A DNA stretch of 50,304 bases from Bacillus sp. FJAT-27245 (GCF_001273955.1 NZ_LIGI01000001.1:1614846-1665149), one strand, 5' to 3'. Positions 26,067-36,202 are shown, counted from the first letter of the stretch. The notes: generated by a model not told the origin, from the sequence alone. Translations and numbers: made by a program.

Positions 26067-27005
26067 ATGCTTGTGACTGTTTACTTGGATGTAATATGGG
26101 CATTGAACCTGCTCTTTGACTGCCTCCTTCTCAGCCTGTCGGCAATTGTGCTGAAAATGGCCGTTCCTCCCTGGAAAATAGCGGCAGGCGGGTTCATCGG
26201 TTCCCTAATAATCTTGCTCCATTTCACTCCTCTTGGCACATATGCAGGGCATCCTCTTTCCAAGCTGCTGTTTTCAATTTTGATGGTTCTGGCCGCTTTT
26301 GGCTACAAAGGGATGAGATTCTTTTTATCATCGCTTGCCGCCCTCTACCTCTCGACGTTTTTGGTCGGGGGAGCGATGATGGGGGCGCATTATTTTTTGC
26401 AAACAGGCGGAGCAGCATCGAAAGCGTTCCTCTCTTCCATATCGGAAGGGTTCGGGGATCCGGTAAGCTGGGCATTCGTGTTAATTGGATTTCCTCTCGC
26501 TTGGCATTTTTCAAAAAACAGGCTTGCGGCCATTGAAATGGCGAAAATCAAATTCGGCCAGCTTGTCAAAGTCCAAATTACCATTAATGGGGAAGAGCTC
26601 TGCTTTACCGGTTTAATCGATAGCGGAAACCAGCTGTATGACCCAATTACAAGGCTTCCAGTCATGTTTGCTTCCGTGAAAAAGACAATTGGCTCATTGC
26701 CGCCACCGATTCTGGCCGCATCATCCGACCCGGATGCAATTATTTATGGAGACGTCCCTTTGGATGCCGAATGGGAGCATCGCATAAGAATTGTGCCTTA
26801 TTCGGTAGTCGGACAAGAAAATCGGCTGGTGCTGGCCATCAAACCAGATATGGTTGCCATTACGCAAGGTGAACAAATATTCCATACAAAAAAAGCGCTC
26901 GTTTCATTTACACTTCAGGAGCTTTCATCCGATGGGTCCTTTGAGTGCATTGTCCATCCTAAGATGCTGACAGGCGTTCCGGGAGGCCCCGGCATGGCAA
27001 GTTAA
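26067..27005 (+). CDS. spoIIGA: Sigma-E processing peptidase SpoIIGA
   Basis: The 312-residue mother-cell protease cleaves pro-sigma-E after a signal from the forespore (SpoIIR). It has about five N-terminal membrane segments (residues 5-145) and a C-terminal aspartic protease-like domain with [11 protein letters not shown] (183-193, catalytic Asp185). The [10 protein letters not shown] segment just before the last membrane helix matches the B. subtilis protein. The ATG follows GAGGAG. It lies 44 bp ahead of its substrate gene sigE, the conserved spoIIG operon. Confidence 0.95.
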   Translation: MLVTVYLDVIWALNLLFDCLLLSLSAIVLKMAVPPWKIAAGGFIGSLIILLHFTPLGTYAGHPLSKLLFSILMVLAAFGYKGMRFFLSSLAALYLSTFLVGGAMMGAHYFLQTGGAASKAFLSSISEGFGDPVSWAFVLIGFPLAWHFSKNRLAAIEMAKIKFGQLVKVQITINGEELCFTGLIDSGNQLYDPITRLPVMFASVKKTIGSLPPPILAASSDPDAIIYGDVPLDAEWEHRIRIVPYSVVGQENRLVLAIKPDMVAITQGEQIFHTKKALVSFTLQELSSDGSFECIVHPKMLTGVPGGPGMAS

Positions 27006-27049
27006 TACTAATATACTCACCGATACTTTTTTTAGAAGGAGGAACAAAC

Positions 27050-27769
27050 GTGAAAAAATGGAGGCTCCGTTTATACTATTACTGGTCGAAGCTGCTTTTT
27101 AAGCTTGGTTTGAAAAGTGAAGAAGTCCATTACATAGGGGGCAGCGAAGCACTGCCGCCACCGCTTAGCAAGGAGGAGGAGGAAGTCCTCTTGAAAAAGC
27201 TTCCCGCGGGGGATAAAACCGCGCGTTCCATCCTGATTGAAAGAAATTTGCGGCTTGTCGTTTATATAGCCAGGAAATTTGAAAATACGGGCATCAATAT
27301 CGAGGATTTGATCTCGATCGGCACGATAGGGCTTATCAAGGCTGTAAACACATTCAATCCAGAGAAAAAGATCAAACTAGCCACTTATGCTTCCAGATGC
27401 ATTGAAAATGAAATCCTAATGTATTTGCGGAGGAACAACAAAATCAGGTCGGAAGTTTCCTTCGATGAACCACTCAACATCGATTGGGATGGAAATGAGC
27501 TTCTTCTTTCGGATGTACTTGGGACGGATGACGATATTATTACAAGGGATCTTGAGGCAAATGTGGACCGAAAGCTGCTATCCAAAGCGCTGCACCAGCT
27601 ATCGGACCGCGAGAAGCAAATTATGGAGCTGCGCTTCGGCCTGGCGAACGGGGAAGAGAAGACGCAGAAAGATGTCGCTGATATGCTCGGCATCTCTCAA
27701 TCGTATATTTCCAGGCTTGAAAAGCGGATTATTAAGAGGTTGCGCAAGGAATTCAATAAAATGGTCTAA
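27050..27769 (+). CDS. sigE: RNA polymerase sporulation sigma factor SigE (pro-sigma-E)
   Basis: The 239-residue precursor directs early mother-cell transcription. The N-terminal pro-sequence (about the first 27 residues, basic and hydrophobic, [19 protein letters not shown]) holds it at the membrane until SpoIIGA cleaves near [14 protein letters not shown]. Region 2 ([20 protein letters not shown]) and region 4 with the helix-turn-helix ([19 protein letters not shown]) are almost identical to B. subtilis. The GTG start follows AGAAGGAGG. A hairpin without a T run (27773-27807) follows the stop. Confidence 0.97.
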   Translation: MKKWRLRLYYYWSKLLFKLGLKSEEVHYIGGSEALPPPLSKEEEEVLLKKLPAGDKTARSILIERNLRLVVYIARKFENTGINIEDLISIGTIGLIKAVNTFNPEKKIKLATYASRCIENEILMYLRRNNKIRSEVSFDEPLNIDWDGNELLLSDVLGTDDDIITRDLEANVDRKLLSKALHQLSDREKQIMELRFGLANGEEKTQKDVADMLGISQSYISRLEKRIIKRLRKEFNKMV

Positions 27770-27867
27770 ACTGCCTTCAATGGGGCGGCAAAAAAAATTT
27801 TGAAGGCGGAAGTCGCGAACGTAAAGGGATTTGGGCTTGGACCGTCTTTCCCGGCTCATGGGGGCCT

Positions 27868-27895
27868 GCATATTTTTCCTTTCCAAGGAGATACT
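27868..27895 (+). promoter_or_regulatory. Forespore (sigma-F/sigma-G) promoter of sigG
   Basis: GCATA (27868-27872) and GGAGATACT (27887-27895) fit the sigma-F/sigma-G pattern. The stretch GCATATTTTTCC...CCAAGGAGATACT closely resembles the B. subtilis sigG promoter as I recall it. sigG is first read by sigma-F and then by itself. Confidence 0.65.
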
Positions 27896-27911
27896 GTTTT
27901 TTGAACAGCAG

Positions 27912-27924
27912 CTCCTACAAGGAG
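27912..27924 (+). promoter_or_regulatory. Small hairpin covering the sigG ribosome binding site
   Basis: CTCCT (27912-27916) can pair with AGGAG (27920-27924) across a 3-base loop. The right arm is the core of AAGGAGG, the sigG ribosome binding site. Pairing would slow sigG translation, on top of the weak TTG start. Confidence 0.45.
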
Positions 27925-27934
27925 GGAAAAGGCA

Positions 27935-28714
27935 TTGACCCGAAATAAGGTTGAAATATGCGGCGTCGACACATCGAAGCTTCCTGTATTGAAAAACGAT
28001 GAAATGCGCATGCTTTTCCGTGAAATGCAGGCAGGGGACCTGACTGCCCGGGAAAAGCTTGTCAATGGCAACCTGCGGCTTGTGCTCAGTGTCATCCAGC
28101 GCTTCAACAACCGCGGCGAATTTGTCGACGACCTATTTCAGGTTGGCTGTATTGGCCTCATGAAGTCAATCGATAATTTCGATTTGGGCCAGAATGTAAA
28201 GTTTTCCACTTACGCGGTGCCGATGATTATCGGGGAAATCAGGCGCTATTTGCGCGACAACAATCCCATCCGGGTATCAAGATCGCTCAGGGACATCGCC
28301 TACAAGGCACTGCAGGTCAGGGAGAAGCTGATGGGCGAAACATCAAGGGAGCCGACAGCGGAAGAAATTGCGAAGGTCCTTGAAGTTCCCCATGAAGAAA
28401 TCGTCTTTGCCCTTGATGCAATCCAGGATCCCGTTTCCCTATTCGAACCGATTTACAATGACGGCGGGGATCCCATTTATGTGATGGACCAACTAAGTGA
28501 TGAGCGGAACAAGGATACGCATTGGATTGAGGAAATCGCGCTCAAGGAAGGGATGCGAAGGCTGAACGACCGGGAAAAGCTTATATTGCGAAAACGCTTC
28601 TTCCAGGGGAAGACGCAAATGGAAGTAGCGGATGAAATAGGAATTTCGCAGGCGCAGGTTTCAAGGCTTGAAAAAGCGGCCATTAAACAAATGAATAAAA
28701 ATATTCAAAGCTGA
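27935..28714 (+). CDS. sigG: RNA polymerase sporulation sigma factor SigG
   Basis: The 259-residue sigma factor directs late forespore genes. It begins TRNKVEICGVDTSKLPVLKN, essentially as in B. subtilis, and has region 2 (NLRLVLSVIQRFNNRGEFVDDLFQ), region 3 and region 4 with EVADEIGISQAQVSRLEKAA. There is no pro-sequence. The start is TTG, 9 bases after AAGGAGG. It has its own forespore promoter and is followed by a strong terminator. Confidence 0.97.
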   Translation: MTRNKVEICGVDTSKLPVLKNDEMRMLFREMQAGDLTAREKLVNGNLRLVLSVIQRFNNRGEFVDDLFQVGCIGLMKSIDNFDLGQNVKFSTYAVPMIIGEIRRYLRDNNPIRVSRSLRDIAYKALQVREKLMGETSREPTAEEIAKVLEVPHEEIVFALDAIQDPVSLFEPIYNDGGDPIYVMDQLSDERNKDTHWIEEIALKEGMRRLNDREKLILRKRFFQGKTQMEVADEIGISQAQVSRLEKAAIKQMNKNIQS

Positions 28715-28749
28715 AGCTGCCTTGAAAAGGCGGCTTCTTCAATTTTTTT
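28713..28749 (+). terminator. Rho-independent terminator after sigG
   Basis: An 11-bp stem (28713-28723 with 28727-28737) with a 3-base loop begins at the sigG stop codon and is followed by TTCAATTTTTTT. Confidence 0.9.
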
Positions 28750-28831
28750 ACCCTGGCTTCCTGATTTGCCCAAAGAAAAAGGCTGGCTGCATGGAGGAAT
28801 GGATGGCCTGCCAACTTTTCTCCCCCTGTGC

Positions 28832-28863
28832 AAACAATTTTCCCGTCCCTCTGTCATATAGTT
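28832..28863 (+). promoter_or_regulatory. Possible sporulation-sigma promoter of ylmC
   Basis: CATATAGT (28856-28863) is a good -10 for sigma-E. An AT-rich word, AAACAAT (28834-28840), lies 15 bp before it and could serve as a weak -35. The -10 lies in the left part of a 9-bp inverted repeat (CCTCTGTCA...TGACAGGGG) whose right arm holds the ylmC ribosome binding site. Confidence 0.3.
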
Positions 28864-28892
28864 TAAATAGCAAATGACAGGGGTGGATTGTA

Positions 28893-29174
28893 ATGGTGAG
28901 GATATCCGATTTTCAAATGAAGGACGTCATTAATGTAGCCGATGGAAAAAAGCTTGGCAACGTAACCGACATAGACATAAACCTTGCCACCGGAAAAATA
29001 CAGGCGGTGGTGATTGGAGGCGCGGGAAAGGTGCTTGGCTTTTTCGGAAAAGATGAAGATACTGTAATCCCTTGGGCCAACATCCTGAAGATTGGCCAGG
29101 ACGTAATCCTGGTAAGAGCCAGTGGGCTGGCACATAAATCCGCTCCTGAAGGGCAGGAAAACACCGTCGGGTAA
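28893..29174 (+). CDS. ylmC: YlmC/YmxH family sporulation-associated protein
   Basis: The 93-residue product is a PRC-barrel-like protein (MVRISDFQMKDVINVADGKKLGNVTDIDI pattern, then GKIQAVVIGG and DTVIPWANILKIGQDVILV). Members of this family are found only in endospore formers, but I know of no defined molecular role. It follows sigG as in B. subtilis. The ATG follows AGGGGTGG. It is separated from pgeF by 58 bp without a terminator. Confidence 0.88.
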   Translation: MVRISDFQMKDVINVADGKKLGNVTDIDINLATGKIQAVVIGGAGKVLGFFGKDEDTVIPWANILKIGQDVILVRASGLAHKSAPEGQENTVG

Positions 29175-29232
29175 GTTAGCCTGTCGGATTTAGGCGCGGT
29201 ATGGTAAACTAGAGAAAAAACAGGGGAAAACG

Positions 29233-30060
29233 ATGGAACCATTTCTTTCACAGAATGAATCAATTTTATTTCTAGGCGGTTGGATGAAGGAATATCCCGG
29301 CCTTTCCGCAGGCTTTACTGCGAAGGCCGGAGGGTATAGCACGGGTGAATTTGAGAGTATGAATACCGGTTTCCATGTGGGGGACAATCCTGCCGTGGTT
29401 AGGAAAAATCGGGAGACAATTGCCGGGATGGCAGGCTTTTCGCTTCTTGATATGGTGGGTGCCGAACAAACACATGGGACGAACATTGTCAAAGCAGGCT
29501 CCCATTTGAAGGGGCGGGGAGCAGAAGCCTACAGTGATTCTGTCCGGGATACAGACGGGTTCTACACAAACGAACCAGGCATCCTGTTGTCCCTCTGTTT
29601 TGCTGATTGCGTACCGCTCTATTTCTTCGATCCGGGGAGCAGGATGGTAGGCATCGCCCATGCTGGATGGAAGGGTACAGTTAACGGAATCGGCCCTAAA
29701 ATGGTCGATGCCTGGAGGGCGGAAGGGATTGCGCCTTCGGATATTTTCGCGGCCATCGGGCCATCCATTTGCAAAAATTGTTACATTGTCGACGGCAGGG
29801 TAATCGCTTTTGCAGAAAAGATACTAGAACATGTCGAAAAAAAACCATATAATCAAATTAGCGCCGGGCACTATTCCCTAGATCTCCAGACAATGAACAA
29901 GATACTGTTGGAAAAGGCCGGAATACCGGCGCGCAACATTGCTGTGACCGGGCTTTGTTCATCGTGCGGAAATGGAAGCTTCTTTTCCCACCGAAGGGAC
30001 AAGGGGAAGACCGGGAGGATGCTTGGATTTATTGGTTGGAAGGAGGGTTCTTTTAGGTAA
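29233..30060 (+). CDS. pgeF: Peptidoglycan editing factor PgeF (multicopper/laccase-like family)
   Basis: The 275-residue product (YlmD in B. subtilis) belongs to the YfiH/polyphenol-oxidase family. In E. coli the homologue removes wrongly built L-serine muropeptide precursors. Metal ligands of the family are seen as His81 (AEQTHGTN), Cys126 (CFADCVPL) and His143 (AHAGWKGTV), and a conserved GPSICKNCY lies near 176-184. The ATG follows CAGGGG. A possible extended -10 (TGGTAAACT) lies about 30 bp upstream. The stop codon overlaps the start of the next gene by one base. Confidence 0.9.
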   Translation: MEPFLSQNESILFLGGWMKEYPGLSAGFTAKAGGYSTGEFESMNTGFHVGDNPAVVRKNRETIAGMAGFSLLDMVGAEQTHGTNIVKAGSHLKGRGAEAYSDSVRDTDGFYTNEPGILLSLCFADCVPLYFFDPGSRMVGIAHAGWKGTVNGIGPKMVDAWRAEGIAPSDIFAAIGPSICKNCYIVDGRVIAFAEKILEHVEKKPYNQISAGHYSLDLQTMNKILLEKAGIPARNIAVTGLCSSCGNGSFFSHRRDKGKTGRMLGFIGWKEGSFR

Positions 30061-30761
30061 TGGGGGTAGCAGAAAATCATAGAGAAATACGCACCAGGAT
30101 AGCAGAAGCCTGCCTGAAATCCAAAAGGGATCCTGATGAAGTGAAAATTATTGCCGTAACAAAATATGTCAGTACGGATAGGGCTTTGGAAGCAGTCGAG
30201 GCCGGAATTCGGGACATCGGGGAAAACCGTGATGACGGATTTCTCCGAAAATGGGATACCCTCGGAGAAAAGGCCTCTTTCCATTTCATCGGTTCGCTGC
30301 AATCAAGGAAAGTAAAAAACATCATCGGGAAAGCTGATTACATTCATTCGTTGGACAGGCTGTCACTCGCCAAAGAAATTGATAAGCGGGCGGAGAAAGA
30401 AGTAAAATGCCTCGTACAAGTAAATGTTTCCGGTGAAGAATCGAAACAGGGGCTTAAACCGGAAGACGTTATAGCATTCATTTCGGAAGTGAAGCAATAC
30501 CGGAAAATACGTGTTGAAGGGCTTATGACGATGGCTCCCTTGACGGATGACGAAGCTGTTCTAAGGAATTGCTTCCAAACACTCAGGGAGTTGAGGGACA
30601 AGATCAGCGCAATGGGATTGCCGCATGCCCCGTGCACGGAATTGTCAATGGGGATGTCGAATGACTATGAAGTTGCCGTCGAGGAAGGGGCGACGATGGT
30701 CAGGATTGGCACGTCCCTCGTCGGAAAAAACGATATGGAGGTGCATGTAGATGAGCATTAA
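30060..30761 (+). CDS. ylmE: YggS/PLPBP-family pyridoxal phosphate homeostasis protein YlmE
   Basis: The 233-residue product is a TIM-barrel protein that binds pyridoxal phosphate and is thought to buffer it and amino acid pools rather than catalyse a reaction. The cofactor lysine is Lys35 (IIAVTKYVS). Further conserved segments are [11 protein letters not shown] (75-85), [11 protein letters not shown] (194-204) and RIGTSLVG (215-222). The start ATG overlaps the pgeF stop (TAATG). GGAGG lies 13 bases upstream, rather far, so coupling to pgeF translation is likely. It overlaps sepF by 11 bases. Confidence 0.93.
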   Translation: MGVAENHREIRTRIAEACLKSKRDPDEVKIIAVTKYVSTDRALEAVEAGIRDIGENRDDGFLRKWDTLGEKASFHFIGSLQSRKVKNIIGKADYIHSLDRLSLAKEIDKRAEKEVKCLVQVNVSGEESKQGLKPEDVIAFISEVKQYRKIRVEGLMTMAPLTDDEAVLRNCFQTLRELRDKISAMGLPHAPCTELSMGMSNDYEVAVEEGATMVRIGTSLVGKNDMEVHVDEH

Positions 30762-31191
30762 ATCAAAGTTTAAAAATTTCTTCTTTCTTGACGAACAATA
30801 CGATGAAGAAGAGGACTATGTTGAAGAGCCTGAACCGTTAAGGCCACAAAAACAGCAGGTGGCAAAGACGCAAAATGTCGTCAGCCTCCAAAGCGTCCAG
30901 AAGGCATCAAATTCAAAGGTGGTTTTGATTGAGCCAAGGATGTATTCCGAAGCCCAGGAAATCGCCGATCACCTGAAAAACCGCCGGGCCGTTGTCGTCA
31001 ACCTGCAGCGGATCGACCATGATCAGGCTAAGCGGATTGTTGACTTCCTCAGCGGGACCGTGTATGCGATTGGCGGCGATATACAAAAAATTGGCCTGAG
31101 CATCTTCCTGTGCACGCCGGATAATGTCGAGGTTTCAGGCAATATATCCGAGCTGATGCAGGAGCATGATTTTCAGGATTCGAGGTGGTAA
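30751..31191 (+). CDS. sepF: Cell division protein SepF
   Basis: The 146-residue protein bundles FtsZ filaments and helps anchor them to the membrane. It has an N-terminal amphipathic membrane-binding helix ([12 protein letters not shown]), an acidic and Pro/Gln-rich linker (about 16-50) and the SepF/DUF552 domain (about 53-142, with [19 protein letters not shown] and [17 protein letters not shown]). It starts after GGAGGTG inside the end of ylmE. Confidence 0.96.
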   Translation: MSIKSKFKNFFFLDEQYDEEEDYVEEPEPLRPQKQQVAKTQNVVSLQSVQKASNSKVVLIEPRMYSEAQEIADHLKNRRAVVVNLQRIDHDQAKRIVDFLSGTVYAIGGDIQKIGLSIFLCTPDNVEVSGNISELMQEHDFQDSRW

Positions 31192-31197
31192 AAGTTA

Positions 31198-31458
31198 ATG
31201 GCTGTGATTGGATTTTATCTAGCGAAAATCGTTAATTTATATATCTGGGCTTTAATTATTTACATATTAATGTCCTGGTTTCCAAATGCAAGAGGGACTG
31301 CCATCGGCCAGTTCCTGGCAAGGATTTGCGAACCGTATTTGGAACAATTCAGAAGATTCATCCCGCCGCTTGGGATGATTGACATCTCCCCGATTGTCGC
31401 CATCCTTGTCCTCCAGTTTGCGATGAATGGCCTTATGAGGGTATTCACCTGGTTTTAA
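31198..31458 (+). CDS. ylmG: YggT family membrane protein YlmG
   Basis: The 86-residue protein has two membrane segments (about 6-24 and 62-80) with the family sequence [31 protein letters not shown] split between them. YggT/YlmG proteins are linked to division and, in plastids, to nucleoid and thylakoid organisation, but no biochemical role is known. The ATG follows GAGGTGG by 9-10 bases. It lies 6 bp after sepF. Confidence 0.92.
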   Translation: MAVIGFYLAKIVNLYIWALIIYILMSWFPNARGTAIGQFLARICEPYLEQFRRFIPPLGMIDISPIVAILVLQFAMNGLMRVFTWF

Positions 31459-31537
31459 TGGGCGCGTCGCTTTTAGGCGGGCTGGCTTTAGGCGGCCGGT
31501 CCTTTTTGCTTGAGCATTGTATTCGAGGAGCAAAAAT

Positions 31538-32311
31538 ATGAATATTTACCAACATTTCAGGCCTTCGGAAAGGGAATTCATAGATCAGGTACTGCAATGG
31601 AAAAACCAGGCGGAAATTTCCTATGCGGTGAAATTGACCGACTTTCTTGATCCAAGGGAGCAGCATATTCTTAAAACATTGATCGGCGAGAACGGGGAAG
31701 TCCGGGTCGAGTTCTACGGGGGCACCGGCCGGGCCGAACGAAGGCGGGCGCTTTTGCTTCCGGATTATGCCGAAACAGCGGAGGAAGAGTTCCAAATTAG
31801 CCTCATGGATATCCGCTATCCTTCGAAATTTGTTTCAATCGAACATCCCCAGGTTCTCGGTAGCCTGATGTCAATCGGATTGAAACGGGGGAAGTTCGGC
31901 GACATCTTGATAGGTGAAGGAAAAGCGCAATTTTATTGCGCTTCCGAAGTGGTGGATTTCGTCAAGATGCAGCTAGAGTCAATTGGAAGGGCTTCGGTAA
32001 ACATCAGTGAAATTCCAATTGGGCAGGCGCTGCAGCCAGCTGAAGCTTGGGCCGAAGAGACGCTGACGGTAAGCTCGCTCAGGCTTGACGCTGTTCTTGC
32101 TGCCATCCACCATTTATCGAGGCAGAAAGCCCAGCTCCTCATCCAGCAGGGGCTCGTCAAAGTAAATTGGGCTGAGACGGCGAATCCCGCGTTTGAAATG
32201 GGCGAAGGCGACATGATTTCAACCCGCGGCTATGGCCGATCCAGGGTCATTTCCATTGAGGGGAAAACTAAAAAAGAAAAATGGCGAATTATTGCCGCAA
32301 AACAAAAATAA
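31538..32311 (+). CDS. ylmH: S4-domain RNA-binding protein YlmH
   Basis: The 257-residue protein has an N-terminal YlmH-type domain (YQHFRPSEREFIDQV, LTDFLDPREQHIL, RALLLPDY, QVLGSLMSIGLKRGKFGDI) and a C-terminal S4 RNA-binding domain (about 185-245, SLRLDAVLAAIHHLSRQKAQLLI). It is linked to division by gene order. It is related to the ribosome quality-control factor RqcP, and I recall reports that it binds stalled 50S subunits. The start at 31538 follows GAGGAG; an upstream in-frame TTG includes that site and is not used. Confidence 0.93.
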   Translation: MNIYQHFRPSEREFIDQVLQWKNQAEISYAVKLTDFLDPREQHILKTLIGENGEVRVEFYGGTGRAERRRALLLPDYAETAEEEFQISLMDIRYPSKFVSIEHPQVLGSLMSIGLKRGKFGDILIGEGKAQFYCASEVVDFVKMQLESIGRASVNISEIPIGQALQPAEAWAEETLTVSSLRLDAVLAAIHHLSRQKAQLLIQQGLVKVNWAETANPAFEMGEGDMISTRGYGRSRVISIEGKTKKEKWRIIAAKQK

Positions 32312-32441
32312 ATTTACAGCCTTTTGCAGGAAACTGCCTGTTCCTGTCGAATTATTAAGTAGATAAAATACATATCAAACAAACAGAAAGAAAGGTATGC
32401 CTGCATAAGGAACGGATACTCAATTTAAGGGAGGTGGCGTT

Positions 32442-32957
32442 ATGCCATTAACACCATTGGATATACACAATAAGGAATTCACAAAGGGATTCCGGGGATA
32501 CGATGAAGACGAAGTAAACGAATTTCTCGATCAAGTGATCAAGGACTACGAATTGATCCTCCGCGAAAAAAAGGAACTGGAAGAGCGCCTGAATGATATG
32601 AATGACCGTCTCGGCCATTTTACCAATATTGAGGAAACGCTGAACAAGTCGATTATCATCGCCCAGGAGGCAGCCGAGGAAGTAAAGCGGATTGCCCAGA
32701 AAGAAGCCAAGCTTATCATCAAGGAAGCCGAGAAGAACGCCGACAGGATAGTAAACGAGTCATTATCGAAAGCGCGTAAGATCGCTCTTGAAATCGAAGA
32801 TCTGAAGAAACAATCCAAAGTATTCAGGACCCGCTTCAAAATGCTCATCGAAGCACAGCTTGATATGATCAACAACGACGACTGGGATCACCTTCTCGAT
32901 TATAAGCTGGATGCGACCGAACTGAAGGCGACCGAGGAAGAGGATTCGCTCGCTTGA
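32442..32957 (+). CDS. divIVA: Cell division and polarity protein DivIVA
   Basis: The 171-residue coiled-coil protein marks curved membrane at poles and septa, places MinJ/MinCD and helps anchor chromosomes during sporulation. The N-terminal lipid-binding domain is PLTPLDIHNKEFTKGFRGY followed by DEDEVNEFLDQV, then long heptad repeats to about residue 145 and an acidic tail. The start follows AAGGGAGGTGG. A possible -10 (TAAAAT near 32364) lies in the 130-bp upstream gap. The -35 of the ileS promoter overlaps its stop codon. Confidence 0.97.
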   Translation: MPLTPLDIHNKEFTKGFRGYDEDEVNEFLDQVIKDYELILREKKELEERLNDMNDRLGHFTNIEETLNKSIIIAQEAAEEVKRIAQKEAKLIIKEAEKNADRIVNESLSKARKIALEIEDLKKQSKVFRTRFKMLIEAQLDMINNDDWDHLLDYKLDATELKATEEEDSLA

Positions 32958-32983
32958 CGGATGCCTTCATAATGGCATATAAT
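32954..32983 (+). promoter_or_regulatory. Sigma-A promoter of ileS
   Basis: TTGACG (32954-32959) and TATAAT (32978-32983) with an 18-bp spacer form a strong vegetative promoter. The -35 overlaps the divIVA stop codon. Transcription should start near 32990, at the 5' end of the T-box leader. Confidence 0.85.
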
Positions 32984-32989
32984 TTCCTA

Positions 32990-33275
32990 ATATAAGAATT
33001 GAAAAGACTAACAGGCTATGAAAGGGACAGTACAATTTCACAAGCTTTTCTAGCGAGCCGGGATTGGTGGAAGCCGGCAAAAGCAGGAAATTGGAAAATC
33101 ACCCGGGAGTCCCGCACTGAACGGCTGAAGCGAAGCCTAGTAAGCTGTGGCGCTAAATCCACGTTACGGATGTTTGAGCGGGCGGCGTGTAAATATGCTG
33201 CCTATCAGGGTGGTACCGCGGGAAAACAAAACCTTCTCGTCCCTATTTGGGATGGGAAGGTTTTTTATTTTGAAA
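32990..33275 (+). promoter_or_regulatory. T-box riboswitch controlling ileS (tRNA-Ile sensing)
   Basis: The leader carries the conserved T-box sequence AGGGTGGTACCGCG (33207-33220). Its TGGT pairs with the ACCA end of uncharged tRNA-Ile. The probable specifier codon is ATC (33098-33100, in GAAAATCACCC), which fits isoleucine. An intrinsic terminator follows (33229-33270, AAACCTTCTCGTCCC/GGGATGGGAAGGTTT then T's); binding of uncharged tRNA favours the alternative antiterminator. The stem I region spans roughly 33000-33150. Confidence 0.95.
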
Positions 33276-33322
33276 GAAAATGTCCCCTAATTAAGGGCCA
33301 GTAAGTTCAGGAGGAAAAGATA

Positions 33323-36088
33323 ATGGATTACAAAGACACATTGCTGATGCCGAATACGGATTTTCCAATGCGGGGCAACCTTCCGAAAAGGGAGCCGGAA
33401 ATCCAGGTGAAATGGGAAGAACAAGATATTTATAAAAAAGTGCAGGAGCGGACAAAAGGCCGCCCGATGTATGTACTGCATGACGGCCCTCCGTATGCGA
33501 ACGGTGATATCCATATGGGCCATGCCCTTAACAAAATCCTGAAAGATATCATTGTCCGCCATAAGTCGATGACAGGCTACTGTGCTCCTTATGTACCTGG
33601 ATGGGATACACACGGCCTGCCAATCGAACAGGCATTGGCGAATAAGGGCGTTAAGCGTAAGGAAATGACAGTCGCTGAATTCAGGCAGCTTTGCACCGAA
33701 TACGCGCTTGGCCAAATCGATAGCCAACGGTCTCAGTTCAGACGGCTTGGAGTCCGGGGCGATTGGGATAACCCATATATCACCCTGAAGCCTGAATATG
33801 AAGCGCAGCAAATCAAAGTATTCGGGGAAATGGCGAAAAAAGGCTATATTTACAAGGGCAAGAAGCCAGTGTACTGGTCACCTTCAAGTGAGTCCGCGCT
33901 TGCAGAGGCGGAAATTGAATACAAGGATAAAAAGTCGCCTTCCATTTATGTTGGTTTCAAAGTGAAAGATGGAAAAGGCGTACTTGATGCGGATACGAGC
34001 ATCATTATCTGGACGACGACTCCATGGACCATTCCTGCCAATCTCGGTATTTCCGTGCATCCGGACCTTGATTACGCGGTTGTTTCGGCAAACGGGAAGA
34101 ACTATGTTGTTGCCGAGGCCCTTCTCGAGTCAGTGGCAAAGGAAATTGGCTGGGATTCCTATGAAGTTGCCCGGAAGGTTAAAGGCAGCGAGCTTGAATA
34201 CATTACAGCAGGCCATCCGCTGTACGACCGCGATTCCCTTGTCATGCTTGGCGAGCATGTAACAACCGATGCGGGAACCGGGTGTGTGCACACCGCCCCT
34301 GGGCACGGGGAAGATGACTTTTATGTCGGACAGAAATATGGGCTTGGTGTGCTTTGCCCAGTGGATGACAAAGGCTATATGACAGCAGAGGCGGAAGGCT
34401 TTGAAGGGAAATTTTACGATGAAGCCAACAAGCCGATCACACAGGCATTGGATGAAGCAGGGGCATTGCTGAAGCTTTCGTTCATTACCCACTCCTATCC
34501 GCACGACTGGCGGACGAAAAAGCCGGTTATTTTCCGGGCCACCGCCCAGTGGTTCGCTTCGATCAAGGATTTCCGGAACGAACTGCTCGATGCGGTTAAA
34601 GAAACGGAATGGGTTCCTGCCTGGGGCGAAACGCGCCTCTTCAATATGGTCCGTGACCGCGGCGATTGGTGCATTTCCAGGCAGCGTGTCTGGGGCGTGC
34701 CGATTCCCGTTTTCTACGCTGAAAATGGCGAATCTATTATCACGGATGAAACAATCGAGCATGTTTCCAATCTGTTCCGTGAATATGGTTCGAATATTTG
34801 GTTTGAAAGGGAGGCCAAGGACCTTCTCCCTGAAGGCTTCACACACCCTGGTTCGCCAAATGGGGCATTCACAAAGGAATCCGACATCATGGATGTATGG
34901 TTCGACTCCGGTTCATCCCATCAGGCTGTGCTGGAAGAACGGGATGACCTGCAGCGCCCGGCCGACCTTTATTTGGAAGGCTCCGACCAATACCGCGGCT
35001 GGTTCAACTCATCGCTTTCTACCGCTGTAGCCGTGACAGGCAAGGCGCCGTATAAAGGGGTATTGAGCCATGGATTTGTCCTCGACGGGGAAGGCCGGAA
35101 AATGAGTAAATCACTCGGGAATGTCATGGTTCCTGAAAAAATCATGAAACAGATGGGTGCGGACATCCTGCGCCTATGGGTGGCTTCGGTCGATTACCAA
35201 TCCGATGTGCGCGTTTCTGATGCGATCCTGAAGCAGGTTGCCGAAGTATACAGGAAAATCAGGAACACTTTCCGGTTCCTGCTCGGAAACCTGGCTGATT
35301 TCAATCCGGAAACAGATGCCCTTTCCTATGGAGAACTGCGTGAGGTAGACCAATTCATGCTCGTGAAGCTCAACAGGCTAATCAAGCAGGTGAGAACCTC
35401 TTACGACAAGTATGAATTCTCGGGAATTTACCATGCGGTAAACAACTTCTGTACGCTTGACCTGAGTTCGTTCTACCTTGATTTCGCAAAAGATATTCTT
35501 TACATCGAGGCGAAGGATAACAAGGCAAGGCGCGCAATTCAGACCGTACTTTATGAATCGCTCGTTTCCCTTGCCCAGCTCGTTTCCCCAATCCTGTCCC
35601 ATACAGCGGACGAGGTTTGGGAATTCATTCCGGGCGTTAACGAGGAAAGCGTCCAGCTGACCGATATGCCTGAATATAAACAATATGATAATGCGGATGC
35701 GCTTATGGAAAAATGGACAGCATTCATGAAGCTCAGGGATGATGTCCTAAAAGCACTCGAAGAAGCGCGGAATGAAAAAGTGATTGGCAAGTCGCTGACC
35801 GCGAAGGTAACCCTTTATGTGAATAAGCAAACCAGGGAGCTTCTTGATTCAATCGATGAGGATCTGAAACAGCTTTTCATCGTTTCCGGATTGGAAGTGG
35901 CCGGCGAGGCGGAATATGCTCCGGCAGAGGCTCTTAAGCTTGAGACTGCTTCCATTGTGGTTACGAAGGCGGAAGGCGAGACTTGTGACAGGTGCTGGGT
36001 TGTTACGACAGATACCGGTTCCGATCCGGATCACCCGGCTTTGTGCGCCCGTTGCGCAAGTGTTGTTAAAGAATCCTCGCAACTGTAA
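33323..36088 (+). CDS. ileS: Isoleucine--tRNA ligase
   Basis: The 921-residue class I synthetase charges tRNA-Ile and edits misactivated valine. The HIGH-type motif is in [14 protein letters not shown] (56-69), the editing domain includes [13 protein letters not shown], and KMSKS is at 593-597. The C-terminal zinc finger has Cys888, Cys891, Cys908 and Cys911 (CDRC...CARC). The length matches the bacterial type of Bacillus. The ATG follows AGGAGG. Expression is governed by the T-box leader just upstream. A terminator follows it, and there is no ylyA-like gene between it and lspA, unlike B. subtilis. Confidence 0.98.
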   Translation: MDYKDTLLMPNTDFPMRGNLPKREPEIQVKWEEQDIYKKVQERTKGRPMYVLHDGPPYANGDIHMGHALNKILKDIIVRHKSMTGYCAPYVPGWDTHGLPIEQALANKGVKRKEMTVAEFRQLCTEYALGQIDSQRSQFRRLGVRGDWDNPYITLKPEYEAQQIKVFGEMAKKGYIYKGKKPVYWSPSSESALAEAEIEYKDKKSPSIYVGFKVKDGKGVLDADTSIIIWTTTPWTIPANLGISVHPDLDYAVVSANGKNYVVAEALLESVAKEIGWDSYEVARKVKGSELEYITAGHPLYDRDSLVMLGEHVTTDAGTGCVHTAPGHGEDDFYVGQKYGLGVLCPVDDKGYMTAEAEGFEGKFYDEANKPITQALDEAGALLKLSFITHSYPHDWRTKKPVIFRATAQWFASIKDFRNELLDAVKETEWVPAWGETRLFNMVRDRGDWCISRQRVWGVPIPVFYAENGESIITDETIEHVSNLFREYGSNIWFEREAKDLLPEGFTHPGSPNGAFTKESDIMDVWFDSGSSHQAVLEERDDLQRPADLYLEGSDQYRGWFNSSLSTAVAVTGKAPYKGVLSHGFVLDGEGRKMSKSLGNVMVPEKIMKQMGADILRLWVASVDYQSDVRVSDAILKQVAEVYRKIRNTFRFLLGNLADFNPETDALSYGELREVDQFMLVKLNRLIKQVRTSYDKYEFSGIYHAVNNFCTLDLSSFYLDFAKDILYIEAKDNKARRAIQTVLYESLVSLAQLVSPILSHTADEVWEFIPGVNEESVQLTDMPEYKQYDNADALMEKWTAFMKLRDDVLKALEEARNEKVIGKSLTAKVTLYVNKQTRELLDSIDEDLKQLFIVSGLEVAGEAEYAPAEALKLETASIVVTKAEGETCDRCWVVTTDTGSDPDHPALCARCASVVKESSQL

Positions 36089-36112
36089 GCAAAAGTAGTA
36101 TATCTAGTGTGG

Positions 36113-36148
36113 GCCGCGCCTGCTTTTTGCAGGGCGGCTATTTTTTTG
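36113..36148 (+). terminator. Rho-independent terminator after ileS
   Basis: GCCGC-G-CCTGC pairs with GCAGGGCGGC around a T-rich loop, followed by TATTTTTTT. Confidence 0.88.
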
Positions 36149-36172
36149 AAAATGTGGGGGCGTCGGCTGCAA

Positions 36173-36202
36173 TTGTGATTGGGGGCTTATTTATGCTAAA
36201 AT
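36173..36202 (+). promoter_or_regulatory. Sigma-A promoter of lspA-ylyB
   Basis: TTGTGA (36173-36178) and TAAAAT (36197-36202) lie 18 bp apart. TGC directly before the -10 makes it an extended -10 element. It follows the ileS terminator. Confidence 0.65.

Noticed and set aside
27773-27807. Hairpin after sigE as a terminator
   Set aside because: The 8-bp stem has a large A-rich loop and no T run after it, so termination there is not supported.
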